The notes beneath the pieces were generated by a model. The model saw only the letters and a list, made by a program, of their open reading frames with translations, searched no databases and had not been told where the DNA came from. From contig CAYZBG010000005.1 of NCBI GenBank assembly GCA_964476565.1, positions 1 through 64,000 of the forward strand: a DNA stretch of 64,000 bases, in the 5' to 3' direction. Origin of the DNA: CAMAXB01 sp964476565 (lineage in GTDB: Bacteria; Verrucomicrobiota; Verrucomicrobiia; Opitutales; Opitutaceae). This document shows, one piece after another, positions 34,872 through 43,767 of this stretch. How positions within the stretch are numbered: the first letter of the stretch is position 1; each line of letters opens with the position of its first letter. The position numbers and the translations under genes are program-made.

Positions 34872-36209
34872 ATGTCCGCTCTACATCCCGACCGCAAACG
34901 ACCACGCCTCGCGATGGTCTCGACCCATGGTTATGTCGCAGCCCAGCCGCCGTTGGGCGCCGCCGACACCGGCGGCCAGGTGGTGTACGTGCTCGAACTG
35001 GCCAAGAAGCTGGCGCAGCTCGGCTTCGACGTCGACATTTGGACCCGCCGCTTCGAACGCCAGCCTGAGATCGACATCGTCAACGCGCGGGTCCGCGTCG
35101 TGCGCGTCCCCTGCGGCGGCCCGGCCTTCATCGGCAAGGAGTACCTGCACCGCGAACTCATGGAGTGGTGCGAGCACGCGCTGCGCCTGATCCGACGCCA
35201 GAAACTCACGTATCAGTTCATCAATAGCCACTATTGGGACGCCGGCGTCGCCGGCCAGCGTCTGGCCGAGGCGCTGTCCATTCCACACGTGCACACGCCC
35301 CATTCGCTCGGGCTCTGGAAGAAAGTGCAGATGGAGAAGGATTACCCGGAGCGGGCCGAGTCCTTCGAGAAGGAGTTCAACTTCACCGAACGCATCCAGC
35401 ACGAGACGATCCTTTACCGAACCTGCGACCTCGTCGTCGCGACCACTCCGCCGCAGCTGGACATGATCATCGGCGACTACAACACCCCGCCGGATCGCGT
35501 TCACATGATCCCGCCGGGCTATGACGACAATCGCTTCTACCCGGTGAGCGACGCGTCGCGGCAGATGATCCGGCAGCGTCTCGGCTACACCCGGCCGACC
35601 ATTCTTGCCCTGGGGCGGCTCGCGACCAATAAGGGTTACGACCTGCTGATCGATGCGTTCGCCATTGCCGCGAAACGGCTGCCTGACGTCGTGCTCCGCC
35701 TCGCCGTGGGGGGCGAGAGCCAGGATCGTCAGGAAAAGCGGATTCTGGCCGACTTGAAGCGCCGGGTGCGAAGCCACGGACTGGGCCGGCGAGTGACGTT
35801 CGGCAGTTTCATCGCGGACGAGGACCTTGCCGACCACTATCGCGCCGCCGACCTCTTCGTTCTGAGCAGCCGGTACGAGCCCTTCGGCATGACGGCAATC
35901 GAGGCCATGGCCTGCGGTACACCCACGGTGGTCACCATCCACGGCGGACTATTCCGCGCCCTGTCCTTCGGCCGGCATGCGCTCTACGGCGATCCTTTTG
36001 ATCCCGAGGACCTCGGCATCATGATGGTAAAGCCGTTCCGCCACCCCAAACTCTGGTCGCGGCTTTCCCGGATGGGCGCGCACAAGGCCCGGAGTCTCTT
36101 CACGTGGACGGGCATCGCCCAGCAGCTGATCAGCCTGGTGGAAGGTCGCCCCACCCTGAAGGCGCTCGACGATACGGAGTGGGAGGAACCGTGGAACGAC
36201 GGCGATTGA
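34872..36209 (+). CDS. GT4 glycosyltransferase, mannosylfructose-phosphate synthase-like
   Basis: Retaining GT-B glycosyltransferase (family GT4) of 445 residues. The N terminus (MVSTHGYVAAQPPLGAADTG, then GQVVYVLELAKKL) resembles sucrose-phosphate synthase and most closely the Agrobacterium mannosylfructose-phosphate synthase as I recall it. The C-terminal donor site has the E-x7-E motif in RYEPFGMTAIEAMACG. It would join a nucleotide sugar (GDP-mannose or UDP-glucose) to fructose 6-phosphate to make a compatible solute, but the acceptor is inferred. No matching sugar-phosphate phosphatase is next to it. It is convergent with cimA. Confidence 0.82.
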   Translation: MSALHPDRKRPRLAMVSTHGYVAAQPPLGAADTGGQVVYVLELAKKLAQLGFDVDIWTRRFERQPEIDIVNARVRVVRVPCGGPAFIGKEYLHRELMEWCEHALRLIRRQKLTYQFINSHYWDAGVAGQRLAEALSIPHVHTPHSLGLWKKVQMEKDYPERAESFEKEFNFTERIQHETILYRTCDLVVATTPPQLDMIIGDYNTPPDRVHMIPPGYDDNRFYPVSDASRQMIRQRLGYTRPTILALGRLATNKGYDLLIDAFAIAAKRLPDVVLRLAVGGESQDRQEKRILADLKRRVRSHGLGRRVTFGSFIADEDLADHYRAADLFVLSSRYEPFGMTAIEAMACGTPTVVTIHGGLFRALSFGRHALYGDPFDPEDLGIMMVKPFRHPKLWSRLSRMGAHKARSLFTWTGIAQQLISLVEGRPTLKALDDTEWEEPWNDGD

Positions 36210-36231
36210 ACAACCCGAGCGCCGGCGGTGC

Positions 36232-37797
36232 TCAGGCGCGGGCCATCAGCTTGTAGTTCACTGCGTCCGTCAACGCCTCCCACGAGGCGTCGATGATGTT
36301 GTCGCTTACGCCGACTGTGCCCCAGATGTCCTTGCCGTGGCCGGACTCGATGAAAACCCGCGTGCGGCTGTTCGCACCCTGTCGGCTTTCGAGGATGCGC
36401 ACCTTGTAGTCCCGCAGCTCGACGTCCTTGAGTTGCGGATACGCCGCCTCCAGCGCGAGTCGCAGGGCCTTGTCGAGGGCGCCGACCGGTCCGGTGCATT
36501 CTGCCACCGTGTGCAACGCGGCGCCGTTGACCTTGAGTTTCACCGTAGCCTCGGCGACGAGTTCGGTGCCTCGGCGCTCGACGATCACGCGGTAGCTCTC
36601 GACCTCGAAGAAGGTGGGCCGCCGGCCGAGGGCCTTGGCGATGAGCAGCTTGAGGGAGGCATCCGCCGCCTCGAACTCATAGCCGCGGAACTCGAGCTCC
36701 TTCAGCTCGTCGATGAGCGCCTTCATCTCGGGCGCCTTTTCGTCCAGGTCGAACCCGAGCTCGCGGGCCTTCATCGCAATGCTGCTCCGGCCGGCCATGT
36801 CCGAAACCAACACCCGCGTCCGGTTGCCGACCAGCGCGGGATCGATGTGCTCGTAGCTGCTCTTCACCTTCTGCGCGGCATTGGCGTGAAGCCCGCCCTT
36901 GTGCGCGAACGCAGACGCACCGATGAAGGGCGCTTTCGGGTCGGGACGGAGATTGGCCAGTTCGTCGAAGAAAAGCGAAAGGTCGCGCAGCTGGTTCAGG
37001 TTGGCCGCGCAGGACGCCGTGCGGCCCATCTTGAGGAAGAGATTGGGGAGAATCGTGGTGAGGTTGGCGTTGCCCACCCGTTCGCCGTACCCGTTTGCCG
37101 TGCCCTGCACGAGGGTGGCCCCAGCCGCGATGCCGGCGAGCGAAAGCGCCACACCCAGCCCACTGTCGTTATGGCAGTGCACACCGACCTTGTCGCCGCC
37201 GAATTCGCGCACCACGCGACCGACGATGTCCTTGAACTCGTCCACGAGCGTGCCGCCGTTGGTGTCACACAGGGTCAGGTTCGACACGCCGCCGCGCAGG
37301 GCCGCGGCGAGGCTCTGCAGCGCGTAGTCCGGGTCAGCCTTGTACCCGTCGAAGAAATGCTCGGCGTCATAGACCACCTCGCGTCCCTGGGAAACCAGGT
37401 AACGAGCGGAGTCCTCGATCATCGCAAGATTCTCCTCCAGCGTGGTGCGCAGGATCTCCGTGACATGGAGAGTCCAGGTTTTCCCCACGATCGTCATCAC
37501 GGGCATGCCGCTGTCGAGCAGGGTCTTGAGCTGCAGATCCTCCAAGGCCTTTACCCCGGCGCGGCGGGTGGAGCCAAAGGCCGCGAGACGGGCATGCCTG
37601 AGCTTCAAGGACTTCGCTTCGTGGAAGAACGTGATGTCGCGGGGATTGGACCCCGGAAAGCCCCCCTCGATGTAGTCGACGCCAAACTGGTCGAGCCGCT
37701 CGGCGATCATCAGCTTGTCGGCTACGGAAAAATTGATGCCTTCGCCCTGCGTGCCATCACGCAGGGTGGTGTCGTAGATCTTGACGACGTTGCTCAT
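36232..37797 (-). CDS. cimA: (R)-citramalate synthase / 2-isopropylmalate synthase-like protein
   Basis: Protein of 521 residues in the HMGL-like/LeuA superfamily, of the cimA type. The TIM barrel starts VVKIYDTTLRDGTQGEG, with the metal-binding His pair in GVHCHNDSGLGVAL, and a C-terminal LeuA dimerisation/allosteric domain (about 390-515) that normally binds isoleucine. It condenses pyruvate and acetyl-CoA to citramalate for threonine-independent isoleucine synthesis. ATG 37797 (MSNVVKIYD) is chosen over an upstream frame start. It is the downstream gene of LysR on the same strand, about 156 bases apart. Confidence 0.88.
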   Translation of the reverse strand: MSNVVKIYDTTLRDGTQGEGINFSVADKLMIAERLDQFGVDYIEGGFPGSNPRDITFFHEAKSLKLRHARLAAFGSTRRAGVKALEDLQLKTLLDSGMPVMTIVGKTWTLHVTEILRTTLEENLAMIEDSARYLVSQGREVVYDAEHFFDGYKADPDYALQSLAAALRGGVSNLTLCDTNGGTLVDEFKDIVGRVVREFGGDKVGVHCHNDSGLGVALSLAGIAAGATLVQGTANGYGERVGNANLTTILPNLFLKMGRTASCAANLNQLRDLSLFFDELANLRPDPKAPFIGASAFAHKGGLHANAAQKVKSSYEHIDPALVGNRTRVLVSDMAGRSSIAMKARELGFDLDEKAPEMKALIDELKELEFRGYEFEAADASLKLLIAKALGRRPTFFEVESYRVIVERRGTELVAEATVKLKVNGAALHTVAECTGPVGALDKALRLALEAAYPQLKDVELRDYKVRILESRQGANSRTRVFIESGHGKDIWGTVGVSDNIIDASWEALTDAVNYKLMARA

Positions 37798-37953
37798 GGG
37801 AAGGGTGAGGTTTGTGCATCCCTCCGGCACTGGCAAGCGGTGGTTTTGGGGCCGACGCCGTAGAGGCAAGTCGTTCTCGGCGCTTGGAGATGCGGCGCGC
37901 CAGGCCGATCCGGACGGGATGGTCCGGATTGTCCGCCGCCACCCTCCTGCCGG

Positions 37954-38868
37954 TCATTCCGCCGGATAAAGGTTTCCGGTCACCGACTCGCACAGTCCGA
38001 CGAAGGTCTCCTCCGCCAGCGGCAGTTTGCGACCGCGCAGGTAACCGACGCCCCAAGCGCGGCGGAGTTTGCGCGGGCCCGCGGGAAAGGAAACGAGGGA
38101 GTTCTCAGCGATCTCCTTGCGCACCAGCCAGTCGGCCAGCACGCCGACACCGAGTCCGATCTTCACCAGTTCCTTGATCGCCTCCATGCTGCCGAGTTCG
38201 ATGAAGTTGGTCAGCGTCACGTCTTCGCCGGCAAAGTAGTCCTCCACCAGCCGAAACGTGTAACTACCTTTGTGATACAGGATGAAGGTCTCGTCGGCCA
38301 GGCTGGCGCGGGCAACCTTGCCGCGCTGCGCCCATGGGTGCATCGGCGGCACGACCAAGCGCAGCTCGTCCTCGAAGAGGGGCCGGAAGGCGAGTTCTTC
38401 CCGTGGTTCGGGCTGCAGCATCAGGGCGAGGTCGATCTGGTTGCTGCGCAACAGCTCCACCATGCGCGGCCCGTCGCCGGCCTCGATCCGGATCACACAC
38501 TGGGGGAAGCTTTGTTTGAACTCCCGCAGCACCGTCGGCAGAAGATACTGGCAGGCCGCCGGACTCGCCCCGAGCCGCAGGCGGCTGTGGCCCCAGTTCT
38601 GGATCTCCTCGAGGCCGCTGCGGGCATCCTGCATTTCCCGCAGGATCCGCTCCGCATGCTTCAGCAGGTGCTCCCCGGCCTGCGTGAGGTGCACTTTTTT
38701 GCCCACGCGGTCAAAAACGCGCACCCCCACCTCCTGTTCGAGGCTCTTGATGGTGTGGCTCACCGCGGACTGGGTGAGGAACAGTTCGCGCGCGGTCGCC
38801 GTAAAGCTCCCCTGACGCGCCAGCGTGGCAAAGGCCAGCAACTGGCGGCTGTCAATAATGGCCTTCAT
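37954..38868 (-). CDS. LysR-family regulator divergent from the nitrate operon
   Basis: LysR transcription factor of 304 residues. The winged HTH is at about 4-62 (LLAFATLARQGSFTATAREL and TQSAVSHTIKSLE), and the effector domain occupies about 90-295. ATG 38868 is supported by a GGAGG Shine-Dalgarno 8 bases upstream; the frame is open much further, but that extension would overlap the nasS-like gene. Being divergent from the nitrate transport operon, it is the natural candidate to control it and itself, in the manner of NtcB or Nac/Cbl; the effector is unknown. Confidence 0.92.
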   Translation of the reverse strand: MKAIIDSRQLLAFATLARQGSFTATARELFLTQSAVSHTIKSLEQEVGVRVFDRVGKKVHLTQAGEHLLKHAERILREMQDARSGLEEIQNWGHSRLRLGASPAACQYLLPTVLREFKQSFPQCVIRIEAGDGPRMVELLRSNQIDLALMLQPEPREELAFRPLFEDELRLVVPPMHPWAQRGKVARASLADETFILYHKGSYTFRLVEDYFAGEDVTLTNFIELGSMEAIKELVKIGLGVGVLADWLVRKEIAENSLVSFPAGPRKLRRAWGVGYLRGRKLPLAEETFVGLCESVTGNLYPAE

Positions 38869-38967
38869 GAATGAGCCTCCTTCATCATTATCATGCATTG
38901 TTTGAACAGCATTTCTTGAGCCACGCCATCGACATGGCATTGCAACGGCTAAAAGGGAGGCACGCTT
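38869..38967. promoter_or_regulatory. LysR / nitrate operon divergent control region
   Basis: A 99-base intergenic region between two divergent starts. It carries TGTTTGAACA (TGTT-TG-AACA) within an ATGC-N12-GCAT frame (about 38893-38912), and a second inverted repeat GCCAT-CGAC-ATGGC (38925-38938). The first resembles the dyad T-N11-A sites of LysR proteins. A GGGAGG Shine-Dalgarno precedes the nasS-like ATG 38968. Confidence 0.5.
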
Positions 38968-40050
38968 ATGACGCACGCCGCTGCCCTTTCTCGATCGAGC
39001 CGCCGGGATCTCCGGATCGGCTTCATCCCCCTGAATGATGCGGCTCCGATCATCGTCGCCCACGAACACGGGCTGTTTCACCGACACGGCCTGAACGTCA
39101 CGCTCTGCCGCGAAGTCGGCTGGGCAACGATCCGGGACAAGATCATCTACCGCGAGCTTGATGCGGCGCACGCGCTGGGCGCGATGGTCCTGAGCACGAC
39201 CTTGGGCCTGAACTGCCTTCCCTGCCCTTCCCTCACCGCCTTTGTGCTCAATACCCACGGCAACTGCATCACGTTGTCCGAGGAACTGTGGCAGCGCGGC
39301 GTGCGCGACGCAGCCACCATGCGCGACGAGATCATCCGGTCGCGCCATGAACGCACCTACGTCTTTGGGGTCGTATTCGCGCACTCCTCCCACCGTATTC
39401 ACCTCTGCGACTGGCTGCGCAGCGCCGGAGTCCATCCGGAAAAGGATGTGCGCATCGTCGTCGTGCCGCCGCCCCAGCTCTTCCGCAATCTCGTCGCCGG
39501 CACGATCGACGGCTACTGCGTTGGCGATCCGTGGAACTCCCTTGCCGTGCGCGAGAAGACCGGCTGGTGCGTGGCCACCAGCCCTGAGCTCGCGCCGGGG
39601 CACCCCGAGAAGGTGCTGATGGTTCGCCAGGATTTCGCCGCCAACGAGGGAGAACGGCACCTCGCCCTCGTCTCCGCCCTCGCCGAGGCGGCCGCCCTCT
39701 GCGACGATCCTTCGTTCCGGCCGGAACTGGCCCGCCTGCTCGCCCGGCGTGAATACCTCAACCTCCCGGAACGCGTGGTCGCCGCCAGCCTGCTCGGTCC
39801 GCTGGAACTGGGCCACGACCGGCGCACCGACGCCGCGTCGTTCATCCACTTCCATCGCGACGGCGCCAACGACCCGTCAGCCGCAAAGGCCGCCTGGCTG
39901 ATCGACGGTTTCACCCGCCACCGCCTCTTTCCGCCCGGGCACGACCTCCCGCGCGACCTCGGCCGGCGCACGTTCCGCTCCGACCTTTATCACCAAGCCG
40001 TGCGCAAGCACACCGTCCCAAGTCATGAAGCCATCCCCGTCTCCGTCTGA
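38968..40050 (+). CDS. nasS: NasS-like cytoplasmic nitrate/nitrite-binding protein
   Basis: Protein of 360 residues of the NrtA/CmpA/NasS substrate-binding family (FIPLNDAAPIIVAHEHGLF, VPPPQLFRNLVAGTIDGYCVGDPWN). It lacks a Tat or Sec signal and a lipobox, so it should stay in the cytoplasm. In Paracoccus and Azotobacter, such proteins (NasS) bind nitrate or nitrite and release the ANTAR antiterminator NasT. No NasT gene is next to it in this window. It has a strong Shine-Dalgarno and overlaps nrtA by 26 bases, so it heads the transporter operon. A function as an NrtC-like sensor piece for the ABC transporter is an alternative. Confidence 0.75.
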   Translation: MTHAAALSRSSRRDLRIGFIPLNDAAPIIVAHEHGLFHRHGLNVTLCREVGWATIRDKIIYRELDAAHALGAMVLSTTLGLNCLPCPSLTAFVLNTHGNCITLSEELWQRGVRDAATMRDEIIRSRHERTYVFGVVFAHSSHRIHLCDWLRSAGVHPEKDVRIVVVPPPQLFRNLVAGTIDGYCVGDPWNSLAVREKTGWCVATSPELAPGHPEKVLMVRQDFAANEGERHLALVSALAEAAALCDDPSFRPELARLLARREYLNLPERVVAASLLGPLELGHDRRTDAASFIHFHRDGANDPSAAKAAWLIDGFTRHRLFPPGHDLPRDLGRRTFRSDLYHQAVRKHTVPSHEAIPVSV

Positions 40051-41314
40051 CCGCACGCCTGCCTCGCCCGGCCGGCGCGCGTTTCTCGCCACCTCCGCTC
40101 GCGGCCTCGGCGCCGCGGCGCTCCTCGCCCACCTGCCGCGCGGCTGGGCCGCGCCAGCCCTGGCGTCGGACGCCCCAGAAACGCCCAACCTCAACTTCGG
40201 CATCATCGCCCTGACCGACTGCTCGCCGATCGTCATCGCGCACGAGAAGGGCCTATTCAAGAAGTACGGTATCCAGTCCACGGTGACGAAGGGTGCAAAC
40301 TGGGCCGCGATCCGCGACAGCCTCAGCACCGGTTCAATCCAGGCGACCCACATGCTCATCGGCATGCCGTTCGCCTCCACCATGGGACTGCAGGGTTCGC
40401 CGCAGAAACCCATGGTCATCCCCTGGCTGCTCAATCGCAACGGCCAGGCGATCACCCTGTCCAACGACTTCAAGGGTAAGGTCAGCGCCGACCCCAAGGC
40501 CCTCAAGCCCTTCGTCGATGCTGCGAAGGCCAAGGGCCAACCGCTTACCTTTGCCATGACCTTCCCGCCCGGCACCCACGCGATGTGGATGCGTTACTAC
40601 CTGGCGGCGGGCGGCATCGATCCGGACAAGGACATCTCGCTCATCACCATTCCGCCGCCGCAGATGGTGGCCAACATGCGCATCGGCAAGATGGACGGCT
40701 TCTGCGTGGGCGAGCCTTGGAACGCTCGCGCCATTGCGGACAAGATCGGATTCACCTCGGTCACCACCCAAGACATGTGGAAGGACCACCCCGAAAAGGT
40801 CTGCGCCTTTACCGAGGAGTTCGCGGCTCAGAATCCACGCACCGTCAAGGCCGTCCTGAAGGCCCTGCATGAGGCCAGCATCTGGCTCGACGACTTCGGC
40901 AATCGCCGGGAGCAGTGCGAAATCGTGTCCAAGCCCACCTACATCAACTGCCCGCCGGAAATCATCCAGGGCCGTCTGCTGGGCGAGCTGGACTATGGCG
41001 ATGGGCGCGTCGTCACCGACAGCCACCCGATGCACTTCAGCCGGCGCAACTGCAACTACCCGCAACCGAAGTACGGCAAATGGTGGCTCTCGCAGTTCCG
41101 TCGCTGGGGCATGGTCGCCGGCGCTCCCGACTACGACGGCATCGTGAAGCGCGTCATGCGCACCGATCTCTATGAGGAGGCCATGAAAGAAATCGGCTAC
41201 ACTCACGGTGGCCGCGATGACTCGGCCGAGACCTTGTTCGACGGCCGGACCTTCGATCCGGCGAACCCGGAAGCGTACGCCACGTCCTTCGCGGTCCATA
41301 ACCTCAAGGGCTGA
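40025..41314 (+). CDS. nrtA: Nitrate ABC transporter substrate-binding protein NrtA
   Basis: NrtA of 429 residues. The twin-arginine signal is RRAFLAT at residues 17-23, followed by a hydrophobic stretch and a cleavage-like AXA (ALASDA), so the folded protein is exported to the periplasm. The body is the CmpA/NrtA family (FGIIALTDCSPIVIAHEKGLF, IPPPQMVANMRIGKMDGFCV). It binds nitrate (and possibly nitrite) and delivers it to NrtB. It shares clear similarity with the preceding NasS-like protein, suggesting duplication with loss of the signal in one copy. Confidence 0.92.
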   Translation: MKPSPSPSDRTPASPGRRAFLATSARGLGAAALLAHLPRGWAAPALASDAPETPNLNFGIIALTDCSPIVIAHEKGLFKKYGIQSTVTKGANWAAIRDSLSTGSIQATHMLIGMPFASTMGLQGSPQKPMVIPWLLNRNGQAITLSNDFKGKVSADPKALKPFVDAAKAKGQPLTFAMTFPPGTHAMWMRYYLAAGGIDPDKDISLITIPPPQMVANMRIGKMDGFCVGEPWNARAIADKIGFTSVTTQDMWKDHPEKVCAFTEEFAAQNPRTVKAVLKALHEASIWLDDFGNRREQCEIVSKPTYINCPPEIIQGRLLGELDYGDGRVVTDSHPMHFSRRNCNYPQPKYGKWWLSQFRRWGMVAGAPDYDGIVKRVMRTDLYEEAMKEIGYTHGGRDDSAETLFDGRTFDPANPEAYATSFAVHNLKG

Positions 41315-41318
41315 CCCC

Positions 41319-41573
41319 ATGCCTGCCCATGCCACCACCCGCCTTCGTCACACTTTGCGCGACCGGCGGGTGTGGCGCCGGGCGGCACGCCTCGGCCTCA
41401 CCGTCGGCCTGCTCCAGGTGGCGCTCAATCAGGGCGATCACTGGCTCAAGCTGAACATCACGACTCCCCTGATCCTCAAGTCGCTGCTCTCACCGCTGCT
41501 CACCTTCTCCGTCGCCCTCGGCTCCGCTGCCCTGGCCCATCACGACATCCCCTCACCGTCCTCCCATGAGTAA
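41319..41573 (+). CDS. nrtS: NrtS-like small nitrate/nitrite transporter
   Basis: Membrane protein of 84 residues with two hydrophobic helices (about 26-41 and 50-75) and the family-typical segment VALNQGDHWL between them. NrtS is a small nitrate/nitrite transporter first described in marine cyanobacteria. It sits between nrtA and nrtB, and its stop overlaps the nrtB start by 8 bases. It may add an independent uptake route, or have become an accessory of the ABC transporter. Identification is by pattern and location. Confidence 0.68.
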   Translation: MPAHATTRLRHTLRDRRVWRRAARLGLTVGLLQVALNQGDHWLKLNITTPLILKSLLSPLLTFSVALGSAALAHHDIPSPSSHE

Positions 41574-42375
41574 TCCGAAAATCGACGCCTTCGTCACCCG
41601 ACTCGCCCACAATGTGATTCTTCCGCTGGTCGGCGTGCTCATCGTCCTTGCTCTGTGGAGCATCTCCAGCCGCACCTGGGCGACCGAGCTGCCTTCGCCC
41701 AGCCAAACCTGGGAGTCGAGCAAGGCCTACGTGCTCGAACCCTTCGCGAAGCGCGGCGAAATGGACCAGGGCATCCTGCGCTTCACGTGGTACTCGCTGC
41801 TCCTCGTCGCCCAGGGCTACGCCATCGCCCTCGTGGTCGGAACCCCCATCGGATTCCTGCTCGGGCTCTCGCCGACCTTCTCGCGCATCTTCGACCCAAT
41901 CATCCAGATCCTCCGGCCGGTGTCCCCGCTCGCATGGCTGCCTCTGGGCCTGGTGCTCTTCATGAGCACAGGCCGTGAGGCCGGCACTTACGGTGCGCTC
42001 TTCACCATCGCGATCTGCTCGATGTGGCCAACGGTGCTCAACACCGCGGTCGGCGTGCGCGCCGTGCCGCAGGATTATCTCAACGTGGGCCGGGTCCTAA
42101 AGCTCTCACGCTGGAAGATGCTCACGACCATCCTGTTGCCTGCGACCCTGCCCTACATGTTCACCGGCTTTCGACTGAGCCTCGGCATCGCCTGGCTCGT
42201 GATCGTCGCCGCCGAGATGCTGACCGGCACACCGGGCGTCGGCGGCTTCCTCTGGCAGGAGTACAACAGCCTGATCTACGAGCACATCATTCTCTCCATC
42301 ATCACCATCGGACTCGTCGGCTTCGTCCTCGATCGGTTGATGAGCCTCATCGAACGGCGGTTCAAGACAGCCTGA
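41566..42375 (+). CDS. nrtB: Nitrate ABC transporter permease NrtB
   Basis: Permease of 269 residues with about six membrane helices and the EAA-type cytoplasmic loop (DYLNVGRVLKLSRWKMLTTI), which contacts the ATPases. The sequence ISSRTWATELPSPSQTWES at the start and WLVIVAAEMLTGTPGVGGF near the end match the NrtB/SsuC permease family. It forms the membrane channel of the NrtABCD importer. The operon continues only after the inserted antisense gene. Confidence 0.93.
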   Translation: MSNPKIDAFVTRLAHNVILPLVGVLIVLALWSISSRTWATELPSPSQTWESSKAYVLEPFAKRGEMDQGILRFTWYSLLLVAQGYAIALVVGTPIGFLLGLSPTFSRIFDPIIQILRPVSPLAWLPLGLVLFMSTGREAGTYGALFTIAICSMWPTVLNTAVGVRAVPQDYLNVGRVLKLSRWKMLTTILLPATLPYMFTGFRLSLGIAWLVIVAAEMLTGTPGVGGFLWQEYNSLIYEHIILSIITIGLVGFVLDRLMSLIERRFKTA

Positions 42376-42387
42376 GCCCTACACGAT

Positions 42388-42774
42388 TTATGATGGAGGA
42401 TTCATGACCTGCGATTCTTTGCCTTGGGCCTGGCGGGCGGTGCGCCGGGTCGCCGCAAAGATGCGGACCAGCTCCTCTGCCTCAGCGCGAAGGCCGGCTA
42501 TTCTGCTGCCCTCAACCACGCCGACTCGCTCTCCCAGCTCAATCCAGAACTCCGTCTCATCCGCCTCCTCCAGAACCATGGTGATCTTGTTGATGAAGTC
42601 TGCCCGGGATTTGCCGCGCAAAGCCGCCCGATAGTTCGCCGCCACCGATGTCCCGCTTCTCGCCACCTGCCTCGCTATGGTCTGTCCGCTCACCGTCGAC
42701 GGGATCGCCTCGGCCAGTCGCAACACCCGTACAGCAAACCGCATGGTCCGCTCCTTGAGCTCGTCTGACGTCAT
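42388..42774 (-). CDS. Four-helix-bundle (S23/TIGR02436-like) protein, antisense inside the nitrate operon
   Basis: Protein of 128 residues, all helical (RFAVRVLRLAEAIP, IARQVARSGTSVAANYRAAL, ADFINKITMVLEEADETEFW). It matches the four-helix-bundle family related to the protein encoded in 23S rRNA intervening sequences. The S-x-x-A-N-Y-R-A core is clear. The gene lies on the opposite strand between nrtB and the nrtC-like gene, so it interrupts an otherwise tight operon. Family members are scattered and often appear as insertions, suggesting transfer. Function unknown. It ends 12 bases from the nrtB stop (convergent). Confidence 0.85.
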   Translation of the reverse strand: MTSDELKERTMRFAVRVLRLAEAIPSTVSGQTIARQVARSGTSVAANYRAALRGKSRADFINKITMVLEEADETEFWIELGERVGVVEGSRIAGLRAEAEELVRIFAATRRTARQAQGKESQVMNPPS

Positions 42775-42798
42775 TGCACCAGCCCGATCAAGGCAGGG

Positions 42799-42819
42799 GA
42801 TTAATGCAAATCATTAATC
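42799..42819. repeat. Inverted repeat next to the four-helix-bundle gene
   Basis: A perfect 8-bp inverted repeat GATTAATG (42799-42806) and CATTAATC (42812-42819) with the spacer CAAAT. It lies 25 bases upstream of the minus-strand four-helix-bundle gene and 25 bases upstream of the plus-strand nrtC-like gene, in an AT-rich patch. It could be an operator or mark the edge of an insertion. Confidence 0.55.
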
Positions 42820-42843
42820 TCAATTCACAAATCCTAAGTTCCC

Positions 42844-43737
<894 letters not shown>

Positions 43738-43767
43738 TCCGATCCGCCCTCCGTCCCTTCACCGCCC

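Noticed and set aside
33325..34905. A minus-strand open frame opposite ruvB.
   Set aside because: It mirrors RuvB codons with no motifs; ruvB is certain.
38869..39855. N-terminal extension of the LysR gene to about 633 residues.
   Set aside because: The extension would run antisense through the nasS-like gene and the divergent control region; a good Shine-Dalgarno supports ATG 38868.
42376..42843. The four-helix-bundle gene as a transposon with terminal repeats.
   Set aside because: No matching terminal inverted repeats or target duplication were found at its two borders; only the one internal palindrome (42799-42819) is perfect.
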